Shown: one piece after another, positions 1 to 8,800 of the stretch | How the letters are laid out: every line of letters begins with the position of its first letter | Position numbering within the stretch: the first letter of the stretch is position 1 | Source: JADJLQ01 sp038251405 | GTDB taxonomy: Bacteria > Bacteroidota > Bacteroidia > Chitinophagales > Saprospiraceae | Assembly (NCBI GenBank): GCA_038251405.1 | Contig: JBBSBH010000005.1 | Span: forward strand, 1 to 64,000 | Length of the DNA stretch: 64,000 nt | Reading direction: 5' to 3' | Made by a program: the position numbers and the translations under genes | The notes under the pieces: generated by a model | What the model was told of the DNA's origin: nothing | What the model saw: the letters and a program-made list of their open reading frames with translations, nothing else | The model's database searches: none

Positions 1-1
1 G

Positions 2-739
2 ATTGAAGAATTAAAAACAGAATTGGCAACAGGCAATACGCAACAGGCAATTGAAATTGCAGATGATATAAAAGCGAATGAGCAAAAAATAAACCATCAC
101 GGTCAGCGAGCCAGCAGTATCGTAAAAGGCATGCTCGAGCATTCAAGAACCAGCTCTGGCAAAAAGGAACTGACGGATTTAAATGCACTAGCTGATGAAT
201 ATTTAAGACTTTCTTATCATGGTCTGCGTGCAAAGGATAAGGATTTTAATGCAGAAATGGTCACCGACTTTGACCTAAATCTGCCAAAGATTAAAGTCAT
301 TCCACAAGACATTGGAAGAGCCCTTTTGAATTTGATAAACAATGCGTTTCAGGCATCGTCCGACAAAGCTTTAAAACGAAAGTTAAATTCAAACGAGAAC
401 GAGGCGAAGTTGGACAGCTATAAACCAACAGTTACAGTAACCACAAAATATCTCAGCAAGGCGAATTCCCCTTCTAAGTTGGGAGCAGAAATTCGCATTG
501 CTGACAACGGCTCAGGCATTCCCGATTCCATCAAAGACAAAATTTTTCAACCCTTCTTCACTACCAAAGATACCGGAAAAGGAACGGGTTTAGGGTTAAG
601 TCTGGCCTATGATATTGTGAAGGCTCACGGAGGGACAATTACAGTCAATAGTCATAATTGTCCTCCTGGTGGGGAGATAAGGGTTGAGCGTGTAGAAGGT
701 AGAGAAACTGAGTTTATTATTCTTTTACCTATTGTCTGA
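2..739 (+). CDS. Sensor histidine kinase, C-terminal part (5' end outside window)
   Basis: The frame is open to the first base, so the gene starts upstream and only about 245 C-terminal residues are visible. It shows the second helix of a dimerisation domain, then a complete HATPase_c domain: N box (NLINNAFQAS), G1 box (DNGSGIP), F box (FQPFFTTK) and G2 box (GTGLGLSLAYDIVKAHGG). A linker of about 40 residues between N and G1 boxes is longer than usual. The phospho-accepting histidine and any sensor domain lie outside the window, so the signal cannot be named. No response regulator gene follows; the next 500 bases hold only gene relics. Confidence 0.9.
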   Translation: MEELKTELATGNTQQAIEIADDIKANEQKINHHGQRASSIVKGMLEHSRTSSGKKELTDLNALADEYLRLSYHGLRAKDKDFNAEMVTDFDLNLPKIKVIPQDIGRALLNLINNAFQASSDKALKRKLNSNENEAKLDSYKPTVTVTTKYLSKANSPSKLGAEIRIADNGSGIPDSIKDKIFQPFFTTKDTGKGTGLGLSLAYDIVKAHGGTITVNSHNCPPGGEIRVERVEGRETEFIILLPIV

Positions 740-872
740 ATCACGCCTCGACCAGCAAGGCAGGGATGAGAAGGATTAATGGATAACATGGGTCAATTAT
801 AAACTTAGAAATTATTATAAAAAACGAAATCGGTTAAAATCTAAATCTGCGCAAATCGGTGATTCTGACGAA

Positions 873-1016
873 TTACTTCCTTCTCAACAAAAAGACTACT
901 CCAACCAATATCAGCGATAGTCCTGTCAAATAATAAGTCCCCGTCGAAATGATACTACCATCATTCACCACAGTTATAGCACCTTCTATTTTTTTATACA
1001 CTGGCACTATCCAATG
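873..1016 (-). pseudogene. Relic of a membrane-anchored protein C-terminus
   Basis: A 47-codon open frame without start codon ends in a single hydrophobic segment (TGLSLILVGVVFLL) followed by RRK and a stop. This is the usual shape of a C-terminal membrane anchor. The frame is closed upstream by a stop, so only the tail of a lost gene remains. No family can be named. It lies in the gap between the kinase and the sulfatase, opposite in strand to both. Confidence 0.4.
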
Positions 1017-1059
1017 TCATACATAAGTCTGCAGACAAGTAAGAATACAAATCACCAAA

Positions 1060-1189
1060 AGCTTGATGAAGCTATGCTTTAAAGTAAATCTGAATAAAGA
1101 GGAGAAGTGTGGTAGCTTTCCTTTGCTCCGATGAGTCAAAATGGATCAATGGCCAGCGAATTGAAGTAAGCGGAGGTATTAATATATAA
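1060..1189 (+). pseudogene. Short-chain dehydrogenase/reductase C-terminal relic
   Basis: From base 1109 the frame reads VVAFLCSDESKWINGQ followed by an IEVSGG end and a TAA at 1187-1189. This matches the C-terminus of classical SDR enzymes (VAFLxSDxxxxxxGQxxxxxGG). Just upstream the reading continues only after a one-base shift (KVNLNKEE in the neighbouring frame), so the remnant is frameshifted. The Rossmann fold and catalytic YxxxK are absent. It is a decayed gene directly ahead of the sulfatase. Confidence 0.65.
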
Positions 1190-1259
1190 GCTCAAAGGAA
1201 GCAGTATCATCACTTTTTGATTAAATTTCCATTCCGTATCATTCTTCAATTTAGAATTC

Positions 1260-2963
1260 ATGGAAAAACCAAAATTTAATCTCCCCTACTGGTCTTCAAA
1301 TATTCTTTTAGTCATTCTAATTATAATAGGTTTCGATAGTACAGCCCAGCAAGCCAAACAGCCCAATATCGTATTTATCATGGCTGATGATCACGCCTAT
1401 CAGGCTATATCGGCCTATGACCATCGTTTAATTGAAACACCTAATATTGACAGGATAGCGAAAATGGGCATGCTGTTTACTAATGCCTGTGTTACCAATT
1501 CTATTTGTGCCCCATCCAGAGCTACTATCCTTACCGGTAAGCATTCACATAAGAATGGGAAAGTAGATAACGAAGCCCCATTCGACACTTCTAATATTAC
1601 TTTTCCTCAAATCATGCAGGCAGCGGGTTACCAAACTGCCATGTTTGGAAAATTACATTTTGGAAACAATCCAAAGGGATTCAATCAGTTTAAAATATTA
1701 CCTGATCAGGGGGTTTATTATAATCCGGATTTTATCACCAAAAATGAAGGCCATATAAAGGTAAAAGGATATGTGACCGATATAGTTACCGATATGACCC
1801 TGGATTGGTTGGATAAGGAGCGTGAAAAAGACAAACCTTTTTTGCTGATGTACCTGCATAAAGCACCACACCGCGCCTGGCAAATGGCCGAACGGCATAT
1901 GCAGGAATATACACAGAAGACTTTCCCGGAGCCTGCTACTCTTTTCGATGATTATGCAGAGCGACCAGCCGCAAAGGTGGCTACCATGAGCGTGTATAAA
2001 AATATGGGCTGGGCCGGCGACAGCAAGATTTATCCAGAAGTAATGGATGAATTGGGCTTAAGCGAAATAGGGATAGATAAACGAAGATTTCAAATGGAAG
2101 AAGCCAGACTGGATGCATCACAAAAACTAAATTTCAGGGCTGCCTATGACAAAGTAAATGAAGATTTCAAAAAGCGGTACCCCACAATGTCGGAAAAGGA
2201 CATTGCCAGGTGGCGGTACCAGCGCTATATGCAGGATTATCTGGGTACTATCAAAGCAGTAGATGAAAATGTAGGCCGGGTCCTGGACTATTTAGAAGCG
2301 AATAAACTAATGGAAAATACCATCATCGTATATACATCAGATCAGGGATTTTATCTGGGCGAGCATGGTTGGTTTGATAAGCGATTTGTTTACGATGAAA
2401 GCTTTAAAACTCCCTTATTGATTTCCTGGCCAGGCAAAGTAAAAGCTGGATCCATCTCAGATGAAATGGTTCAGAATCTCGATTTTGCTCAAACATTTCT
2501 GGATGCCGCCGGGATTCCTGCACCGAAAGATATGCAGGGAGAGAGCCTCCTGCCCATTCTCACGGGAAATACTAAAAAATGGAAAAGAGATGCCGTATAT
2601 TATCATTATTACGAACACCCTTCAGAACATAATGTCAATAGGCATTATGCCGCCGTAACCAAAGAATACAAACTTATTCACTTCTACTTCGATATGGATT
2701 ACTGGGAATTGATCGATCGCAAAAAAGACCCGCATGAATTACATAATTTCTACAACGATCCAGCTTACAAACGCATCAAAAAAATGATGCACAAAAAGCT
2801 GGCAGGGTTACGCAAAAAATACGATGATAATGAAGCTACAAGTCAGCATTATATTGATGCCTTTATGCCAAGAGCCATTGAAGGAAAAGTCTATGGTGTA
2901 AACCCAGTGGAAATAAAGCCTATTATTGATAAATGGGAAGCGACAAAAAAGAAACAAAAATAG
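1260..2963 (+). CDS. Secreted sulfatase (family S1, DUF4976-type C-terminus)
   Basis: A 567-residue formylglycine-dependent sulfatase that would remove sulfate esters from polysaccharides after export. A hydrophobic segment at residues 14-25 followed by STAQQ looks like a signal peptide. The metal site MADDH is at about 41-45. The maturation motif C-A-P-S-R is at 83-87, where the Cys is converted to formylglycine. The C-terminal 100 residues (YHYYEHPSEHNVNRHYA, WELIDRKKDPHEL) match the small domain of the N-acetylglucosamine-6-sulfatase/iduronate sulfatase group; exact substrate is inference. An anaerobic-type maturase or formylglycine enzyme is not encoded next to it. The gene stands alone between two relic-filled gaps. 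Confidence 0.93.
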   Translation: MEKPKFNLPYWSSNILLVILIIIGFDSTAQQAKQPNIVFIMADDHAYQAISAYDHRLIETPNIDRIAKMGMLFTNACVTNSICAPSRATILTGKHSHKNGKVDNEAPFDTSNITFPQIMQAAGYQTAMFGKLHFGNNPKGFNQFKILPDQGVYYNPDFITKNEGHIKVKGYVTDIVTDMTLDWLDKEREKDKPFLLMYLHKAPHRAWQMAERHMQEYTQKTFPEPATLFDDYAERPAAKVATMSVYKNMGWAGDSKIYPEVMDELGLSEIGIDKRRFQMEEARLDASQKLNFRAAYDKVNEDFKKRYPTMSEKDIARWRYQRYMQDYLGTIKAVDENVGRVLDYLEANKLMENTIIVYTSDQGFYLGEHGWFDKRFVYDESFKTPLLISWPGKVKAGSISDEMVQNLDFAQTFLDAAGIPAPKDMQGESLLPILTGNTKKWKRDAVYYHYYEHPSEHNVNRHYAAVTKEYKLIHFYFDMDYWELIDRKKDPHELHNFYNDPAYKRIKKMMHKKLAGLRKKYDDNEATSQHYIDAFMPRAIEGKVYGVNPVEIKPIIDKWEATKKKQK

Positions 2964-2992
2964 AATAGATTGTATCCAAATAAGCTGTGCTT

Positions 2993-3050
2993 ATGGGGAG
3001 AGCTCTGCACCTTAGGGAGATTGCAACTATTTTCCACAAAATATACCGAT
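2993..3050 (+). repeat. Copy 1 of a diverged 55-bp direct repeat
   Basis: The segment begins GGGGAGAGCTCTGC and runs through an AGGGAGATTG stretch to TTTTCCACAAAATAT. A diverged copy lies at 3773-3828 with the same order of blocks (GGGGAGAGCTCTGC, AAGGAGAGATATTG, TTTTCACAAAAT). The two copies start exactly 780 bases apart and bracket the relic-rich gap before the Fic gene. Confidence 0.6.
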
Positions 3051-3090
3051 AATTAAACCTGAATTTTGCATTAGAATTTCTATGCAAAAT

Positions 3091-3162
3091 CTGAGGTGTT
3101 GAAAATGAATTATTTATATTGATTTAAAATGGTAAGAAATAATTACATTTTCAAAACTCAGG
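3091..3162. repeat. Imperfect inverted repeat, arms about 25 bp
   Basis: The left arm (CTGAGGTGTTGAAAATG then AATTATTT, 3091-3115) is complementary with few mismatches to the right arm (AAATAATT, then CATTTTCAAAACTCAGG, 3137-3162). The loop is 21 bases. A second perfect 9-bp inverted repeat (ATTTTGCAT/ATGCAAAAT) lies just to the left at about 3063-3090. The structure overlaps a relic reading frame on the minus strand. It could be a terminator-like hairpin or the end of a small non-autonomous element; no other copy was seen in the window. Confidence 0.5.
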
Positions 3163-3309
3163 TCTGATGACTCCAATAGTCGTATCAGATCCGTACGATA
3201 AATGTAGGGATGCTGATATTCATCATCCGCACTCATAGGAGGTTAACCTCGATAAATAGTTGGTTTTCAATTCAACTATTTCATCGACCGTTGGCAATTT
3301 TTGCCTCAG
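3114..3309 (-). pseudogene. Decayed protein-coding fragments of unknown family
   Basis: On the minus strand one frame reads LRQKLPTVDEIVELKTNYLS and stops. The adjacent frame then reads DDEYQHPYIYRTDLIRLLES and ends at a TAA at 3114-3116. The two join through one frameshift. Composition and the joint look like a broken gene, not chance. The first frame continues in phase from the stop of the Fic relic upstream (3322). I do not recognise the family. Confidence 0.35.
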
Positions 3310-3321
3310 CTGCAATGTGGG

Positions 3322-3495
3322 TTAAATTTTTTTCATGGGATACATGTTAAATTCACTGGCCTCCTGCAACGTATTTATCAAAATCTCCTGATTCGGGATA
3401 GTAGATGCAATTCCCTTTAGCTCTGCCAGTGCTGCATGAGCTGATGGCAGGGCTTTCAATACTTTTTTTGTCTCCAAATCTTCGAAAGTGGTAAT
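3322..3495 (-). pseudogene. Fic-family N-terminal relic
   Basis: A 57-codon open frame without a start reads ETKKVLKALPSAHAALAELK, then GIASTIPNQEILINTLQEA, before diverging and stopping. This matches the conserved N-terminal block of Fic/DOC proteins (alpha-helical region with AELKG and the IPN-x-ILINTLxLQEA signature). The inhibitory SxxxEN helix and the HPFxxGNGR catalytic loop are missing. It is a truncated remnant on the opposite strand and of a different subfamily from the intact Fic gene at 3901. Confidence 0.75.
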
Positions 3496-3772
3496 TCAGA
3501 TATACTCCAGGTTTTCATATGTATAGAAAATTGAAAAATCTTTACATACTATCCTTTGTCTGTAAAGCAAAATTCATTTTCAGAGTAGTTCAATCCGGAT
3601 GAAAGTGTCCATTCTACCATGTTTAGCAAATTTGCAAACCAAATGGTTGACTTTTAATAATTTTTGTAATCTCATTGGTTGACAATTTATACATAAATCT
3701 CTGGTAGGCTTAATCGGTGGTGAGCAGTCTGCTTATTACTGAACTCGATCATATCTGCCAACACATTTGGGT

Positions 3773-3828
3773 GTGGGGAGAGCTCTGCCTGGTAAGGAGA
3801 GATATTGTAAGTGCTTTTCACAAAATGA
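3773..3828 (+). repeat. Copy 2 of the diverged 55-bp direct repeat
   Basis: Partner of the segment at 2993-3050, sharing GGGGAGAGCTCTGC, a purine-rich middle and TTTTCACAAAAT. Its right end contains the first TTTCAC site of the array ahead of the Fic gene, so the array or its flank may have been duplicated. Confidence 0.6.
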
Positions 3829-3942
3829 ATTAATAAATAAGTGTTTTTCACCTTTCTTAAGTGAAAGTTCATATATTTGAATACGTTTTTCACAAAATAA
3901 ATGATTTATAAACACATTTCACAAAAAATAAGCAGTTTTCAC
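3816..3942 (+). promoter_or_regulatory. TTTCAC repeat array over the Fic gene start
   Basis: TTTCAC occurs at 3816-3821, 3846-3851, 3888-3893, 3917-3922 and 3937-3942, four of them preceded by a further T and three followed by AAAAT or AAAAA. An inverted copy, GTGAAA, is at 3861-3866 and forms a hairpin with the second site. The last two sites are inside the first 15 codons of the Fic gene. The layout suggests an operator array or a regulatory RNA structure for Fic expression. Function is inference; the repeats are seen directly. Confidence 0.5.
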
Positions 3943-5436
3943 GGCAAGGCTTGTCCTGAGAAAGGTATATTAGTAGGGTATGGGGCACTACTTGAAAGAT
4001 TCAAACTCAAAATTCCATTTCCTGCAACCCTGTCATTAATCAGCACTAAAAACAGAAAATATAGAACTCCCCAATGGCAAGTATTTACCTCAAGACATGA
4101 ACCCGAAGATACTTTGTATGGGCACTTGATATTTGCACTGAAGTATGAAGGAATCGACCTTCTTTTTTTCAAAAAATTGTTCGAGACTATACCTGTAAAA
4201 GAGGTTACCAGCCTGGTGGTAATAGCGCCTTTGGGCCAGTATAGTCGTAAAATCTGGTTTTTATATGAATGGCTTACATTATCAAAATTGCCGATACCAG
4301 ATTTAGATAAAGCTAACTATATACCGATCGTCAATGAAGCTATCCAGTATGGTTTGTCAAATGGGCAAAAAGTACAAAGACAGCGTATTATAAATAATCT
4401 ACCTGGTAATATTAATTTTTGCCCATTAGTATATAAGACTAAAAAAATAGAAAACTATGTAAGAGAAGATTTGCAGCTGCAATCAAGCACTTTATTAAAG
4501 AGAACGCATAAAGATATTTTACTCCGGACTTCTGCTTTTTTATTACTTAAAGATTCTAAAGCATCCTTTTCCATAGAAGGTGAAACACCTACGACAAACC
4601 GGGCGGTAAGATGGAGTCAGGCGATAAGCCAGGCTGGTAAAAAAGAGCTCAACAAAGAGGAAATAGAACGACTTCAACATATTCTAATAGAAAATTCAAA
4701 ATTCATTAAGTACGGCTATAGGAAACAGCAAGGCTTCATCGGAGAGCATGACAGGGATACTATGGTACCTTTACCCGATCACATTTCGGCTAACTGGGAA
4801 GATCTTGATACATTAATGAATGGGCTTTTTGATACCATAAAGCTATTAGAGGTTGATCATTTTCATCCCATACTTACAGCAGCTATTATATCTTTCGGCT
4901 TTGTGATTATCCATCCATTGGTAGATGGAAATGGAAGATTGCATAGGTATCTGATACATCATATTCTAAGTAAGTCCCGCTTTTCACCCCAGGGAATAAT
5001 CTTTCCGGTATCTGCATCTATACTAAATCATATAGACGAATACAGAAAAGTGCTGGAGGCGTTTTCGCATCCTGTCATGTCTCAAATACAGTGGGAAGCC
5101 ACTCCGGATCACAATATCAGACTATTACAGGATACCCTTGATTATTACAGATATTTTGATGCCACTTTACAAGTTGACTTCTTATTTGATAGCGTTCAGG
5201 ATACACTACAAAACATCATTCCCACTGAAGTGAACTACCTTCAACAATATGATGAAATGAAAGGTTACCTGGATGATAAATATCAAATGCCTGACAGATT
5301 AGTAGCCTTGCTTCTGGGTTTTTTGCGGCAAAATGAGGGAAAACTGTCCAATAGAGCAAGGCAGGGGGAGTTTAAAAATCTGACAGAGGATGAAGTTTGG
5401 GATATTGAAAAAGTGTATGGGGAGATATTTGGCTAA
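3901..5436 (+). CDS. Fic-domain AMP-transferase with N-terminal inhibitory helix (class II)
   Basis: A 511-residue protein. Residues 1-200 form an N-terminal domain found in large Fic proteins (ACPEKGILVGYGALLERF, GQYSRKIWFLYEWL). Residues 222-227 (SFSIEG) fit the inhibitory motif (S/T)xxxE(G/N). Residues 338-346 (HPLVDGNGR) are the catalytic Fic loop, with Leu where Phe is common. The family transfers AMP from ATP to a hydroxyl of a target protein; the glutamate of the inhibitory helix normally blocks this. The C-terminal 120 residues are helical and likely bind target or DNA. The target is unknown. The start is the ATG at 3901, overlapped by a TTTCAC array. It converges with the HigA-like gene. 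A Fic relic lies 0.4 kb upstream. Confidence 0.9.
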   Translation: MIYKHISQKISSFHGKACPEKGILVGYGALLERFKLKIPFPATLSLISTKNRKYRTPQWQVFTSRHEPEDTLYGHLIFALKYEGIDLLFFKKLFETIPVKEVTSLVVIAPLGQYSRKIWFLYEWLTLSKLPIPDLDKANYIPIVNEAIQYGLSNGQKVQRQRIINNLPGNINFCPLVYKTKKIENYVREDLQLQSSTLLKRTHKDILLRTSAFLLLKDSKASFSIEGETPTTNRAVRWSQAISQAGKKELNKEEIERLQHILIENSKFIKYGYRKQQGFIGEHDRDTMVPLPDHISANWEDLDTLMNGLFDTIKLLEVDHFHPILTAAIISFGFVIIHPLVDGNGRLHRYLIHHILSKSRFSPQGIIFPVSASILNHIDEYRKVLEAFSHPVMSQIQWEATPDHNIRLLQDTLDYYRYFDATLQVDFLFDSVQDTLQNIIPTEVNYLQQYDEMKGYLDDKYQMPDRLVALLLGFLRQNEGKLSNRARQGEFKNLTEDEVWDIEKVYGEIFG

Positions 5437-5447
5437 TCAACCTCATA

Positions 5448-5768
5448 CTATCTCAAAAATTCCTTCTCCAGTTTGACATTAAAGTTTATTTCGGCTTTCA
5501 GGGCCTTGAATACTTTTATTATGGTGTCGATGGTGGCGCTGTTAGCACTGCTTTCCAATTTTGAAATTTGTGATTTTTGTACACCTATCAATTTACCTAA
5601 TTGTTCCTGGGTTAAATGGCGTTCCTGGCGGGCCATTTTTATCATCCTACCGAGGATGTCCATTCGAAGTTCATTTTCATATTCATCCCGGTCTGTTGTT
5701 CCTGGCTTACCGATGTATTTATCTTTCATTTCGGTAAGGTAATAGGATTTTGTTTGACTTTTTGGCAT
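5448..5768 (-). CDS. higA: HigA-like XRE antitoxin (orphaned)
   Basis: A 106-residue protein with a helix-turn-helix at about 40-95 (LTQEQLGKLIGVQKSQISKL) and the KAEINFNVKL end typical of HigA antitoxins partnered with Gp49-type HigB toxins. Such antitoxins bind the toxin and repress their own operon. Its toxin partner upstream is reduced to a 26-codon stub (5782-5862), 13 bases before the ATG, so the antitoxin is probably without a local target. It could now depend on a promoter from the helicase operon upstream, since both are read leftward. Confidence 0.85.
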   Translation of the reverse strand: MPKSQTKSYYLTEMKDKYIGKPGTTDRDEYENELRMDILGRMIKMARQERHLTQEQLGKLIGVQKSQISKLESSANSATIDTIIKVFKALKAEINFNVKLEKEFLR

Positions 5769-5781
5769 CTTATCTCGTGTT

Positions 5782-5862
5782 TTATTTATTTTTAAAATAT
5801 CGTTCTCTAATTTTTACAGCTCTGTCCATTTCATTGGAAGGAATATTTATCCAATTGCCATC
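5782..5862 (-). pseudogene. Truncated HigB (Gp49-like) toxin, C-terminal stub
   Basis: A 26-codon open frame, INIPSNEMDRAVKIRERYF followed by KNK and TAA, ends 13 bases before the higA ATG. The pattern TPxxEixxAxxiRxxY is the C-terminal tail of Gp49-like HigB toxins, and the order and spacing are those of a higB-higA operon. The 5' part is replaced by the end of the helicase gene (stop at 5847), which overlaps this stub. This marks the left junction of the restriction insert. Confidence 0.65.
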
Positions 5863-8800
5863 TTAGCAGAATCTTTCCAAAGATAATGAGGCATTGGTTC
5901 ATTGAGTTCCCATTTAATACTCATTGGTTTTGAACCATGGTAATCCGAAAGAATTCCTTCACCTATAAAAACAAATGAAATAGTATTTCCGTATTGATCT
6001 TCATTTCTTTCTCTTACAAAAAGCATAATTCTTTTGCCATTCTCCTTGTGATTTATGTATGACAATCCTTTCCCTGTTTTGGGGCTAACAACATTTTGAG
6101 TTTGCCAATGAAAAAGATTTTCACTGATTGCAAAATCTTCGTATAAAGTAGTTGGAGAAAAATCCTTTTCGGATTTGTTTAAAGTAATAAAAAGTAATTC
6201 CGTATTTTTTTCTTCAGAGAAAGCAACTCCTTCACGATAACTTGGTTTTTGATTCAACGAATAAAATCCGAAAGCAGATAGAATCTGATCTCTAGTGTAA
6301 CGACTGTGTAATTGAAGTGGTTGAGAATAAGGAAGATAAATTTTAATTTCCAAAAAATCAATTCTATCAATTAAAATTTCGAGAACCTCAATTATTTCCT
6401 CAGTTAGAGTTTTATTATTTCCAATTGCTCTGATGCTTTCTTCAAGTGTTTTGAAGCCACCTGCCACCTGCCAAACATCATAGTGTATCATTAAACACAT
6501 TTCCTTCTCAATTTCGTTTAATAAGTTTAGATTAATGTTGAAGTTTTTCTTTGCAAGTGATAGAATAAAATTGAAGTAAGAAGTAGAATTACATGAAAGC
6601 CATTTTTTAAAGATTGCCCTTAAAACTTCGCCTTCATTAATCGCAGGATAATCCTTTATTTGTTCAGCCATTACGCATAATCTTTTCCAATTTCCTCTTC
6701 TGTAAATCAATTGAAGTGGAATGTGGTAGAATTCTGAAAAGTTTCTTAATGAAAAAGGTAAAGTTGTTTGATGCCGGTAATTACGAATTTTATTCAGCAA
6801 TTGGTTTCTATTTAGTGATGTTGCCTTCTTAATATTATCAAGAATGTATTCTTTTGCTTTCTTCTCTAAAACTATTGCGCAACCCAATGGTAAGTGTGGA
6901 AAGTCATCTTCAATTTCTTTTTGAATAGAAGTACTTGTTTTACCAACCAATGCTCTGAACTTTCCTTCAAAATCATATTCGGGTCGTGAGTTGCCTACGA
7001 AATCTAAAACGGTTAAGCAATCTTTCTCATCTGCTAATCTCAATCCCCTACCAAGTTGCTGAAGGAAAACAGTTAAACTTTCAGTAGGACGGAGAAATAA
7101 AACAGTATCAATTTCTGGAATGTCAATGCCTTCATTAAAAATATCTACAACAAAAAGATAATTGATTTCTTTTCTTGTAAATTTTCTTCTTAGTTCTTCT
7201 CGCAACACATTTCTGGAACTGACTAAGTAATCAGCTTTCAAACCTGCTAGAGAAAATTTTTCAGCCATGAATTGGGCATGCTCTTGTGTTACGCAGAAGC
7301 ATAAAGCCCTAGTATCATTTATGTCTTTTAAGTATTTGTTCAAGTTGAAAATTATCTCTCCAACTCTTATATCATTTTGTGTGTAAATACGCGCTAATTC
7401 ACCGGGTAAATATCTTCCATTTGTCCATGAAACATTTGACAAATCAATGCTATCAGTAATACCGAAATATTGAAAGGGACAAAGTAGCTTTCGGTTCAAG
7501 GCTTCTGGTAAGCGTATCTCTGCCGCTATTGTATTACAGAAGTCTGTTAGGATATTTAAATCATCCATCCTTTCGGGTGTTGCTGTTAATCCCAAAAGGA
7601 TTTTAGGGTTAAACCTACAAATGAATTCTCGATAGCTTGCTGCCACTATATGATGAACTTCATCTACAATAATGAAATCATAAAACGAATCTGAAAGATT
7701 CAATGAGTTTATTCTATTATTTAGAGTTTGAACTGAAGCAAAGACACAATCATATTTTTCGGGTTCAATTCCATCAACCCATAATTCCCCAAAGTTGTTG
7801 TCCCTCAAAATTCCTTGAAAGGTCGCTTGGGCTTGTTGAAGAATTTCCTTTCGGTGAGCAACAAATAATAGTTTAGCATTTGAGTTATATTTTCTGAAAT
7901 TTTTATAATCAAATCCCGAGATAACAGTTTTTCCAGTTCCTGTCGCTGCAACAATTAAATTTCTGTAACGGTTGTGAACAATTCTTTCTGCTTCCAACTT
8001 CTCTAGAATTTCTTCCTGAAATGGAAATGGTTTTATATCAAAATAAGAAGCAGGATTATTTCTTTCGGTTGTTCTTTCTTTTTTGAGAGCCACCCTTAAT
8101 TTCTCAGTATGATGTATTTTATCAAACAGTTCAAACTCCTTGTCTTGCCAATAAGTATCAAAAGTTTTTTGAAACTTATCAATTATATGTCCGACTTCTT
8201 TAGTCGTAACTTTAAGATTCCATTCTAATCCGTTTGTCAATGCTGAACGGGAAATATTTGATGAACCAATGTAACCTGTGTGGAATCCAGTATTCCTAAA
8301 AAATAAATATGCCTTCGCGTGCAATCTTTCATTGTCTGTGTTATAAGAAACTTTGATTTTTGTATTCTTTAAAGAAGAGAGATACTCAACTGCTTTTAAA
8401 TCTGTAGCTCCCATGTATGAGGTTGTGATTACTTCAAGTTTACCTCCACCTTCAGTAAACTCAACTAATTCCTTTTCAAAAATTCTAATTCCAGTCCATT
8501 TAATAAATGAAACAAGGAAACAGATTTTATCAGAAGAAAGAATTTCTTTTTTGATTTCGCTTTCAAGAGAAATACCTGCATTGTTTCCAGTGAATAATTC
8601 ACTTTGAGATAATCTTGTGTAAGGAGTAATTTCTTTGAGGTGTTTATCAAAATCAGAAAATCGTGCATCAATCTTTGAAAAAATTGCCGAAAGAATTTTA
8701 GCTTCTGTTGCGATTAAATCATCATCAAAATCCTCATCCTTTAATTCACTCCGTAATAGAAAAATTATTTTATTTGAGACTTCTATCTGCTTTTCAATAC

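Noticed and set aside
3687..3893. A 68-codon minus-strand frame in the gap before the Fic gene
   Set aside because: No recognisable family, overlaps the TTTCAC array, and sits among gene relics; not supported as a gene.
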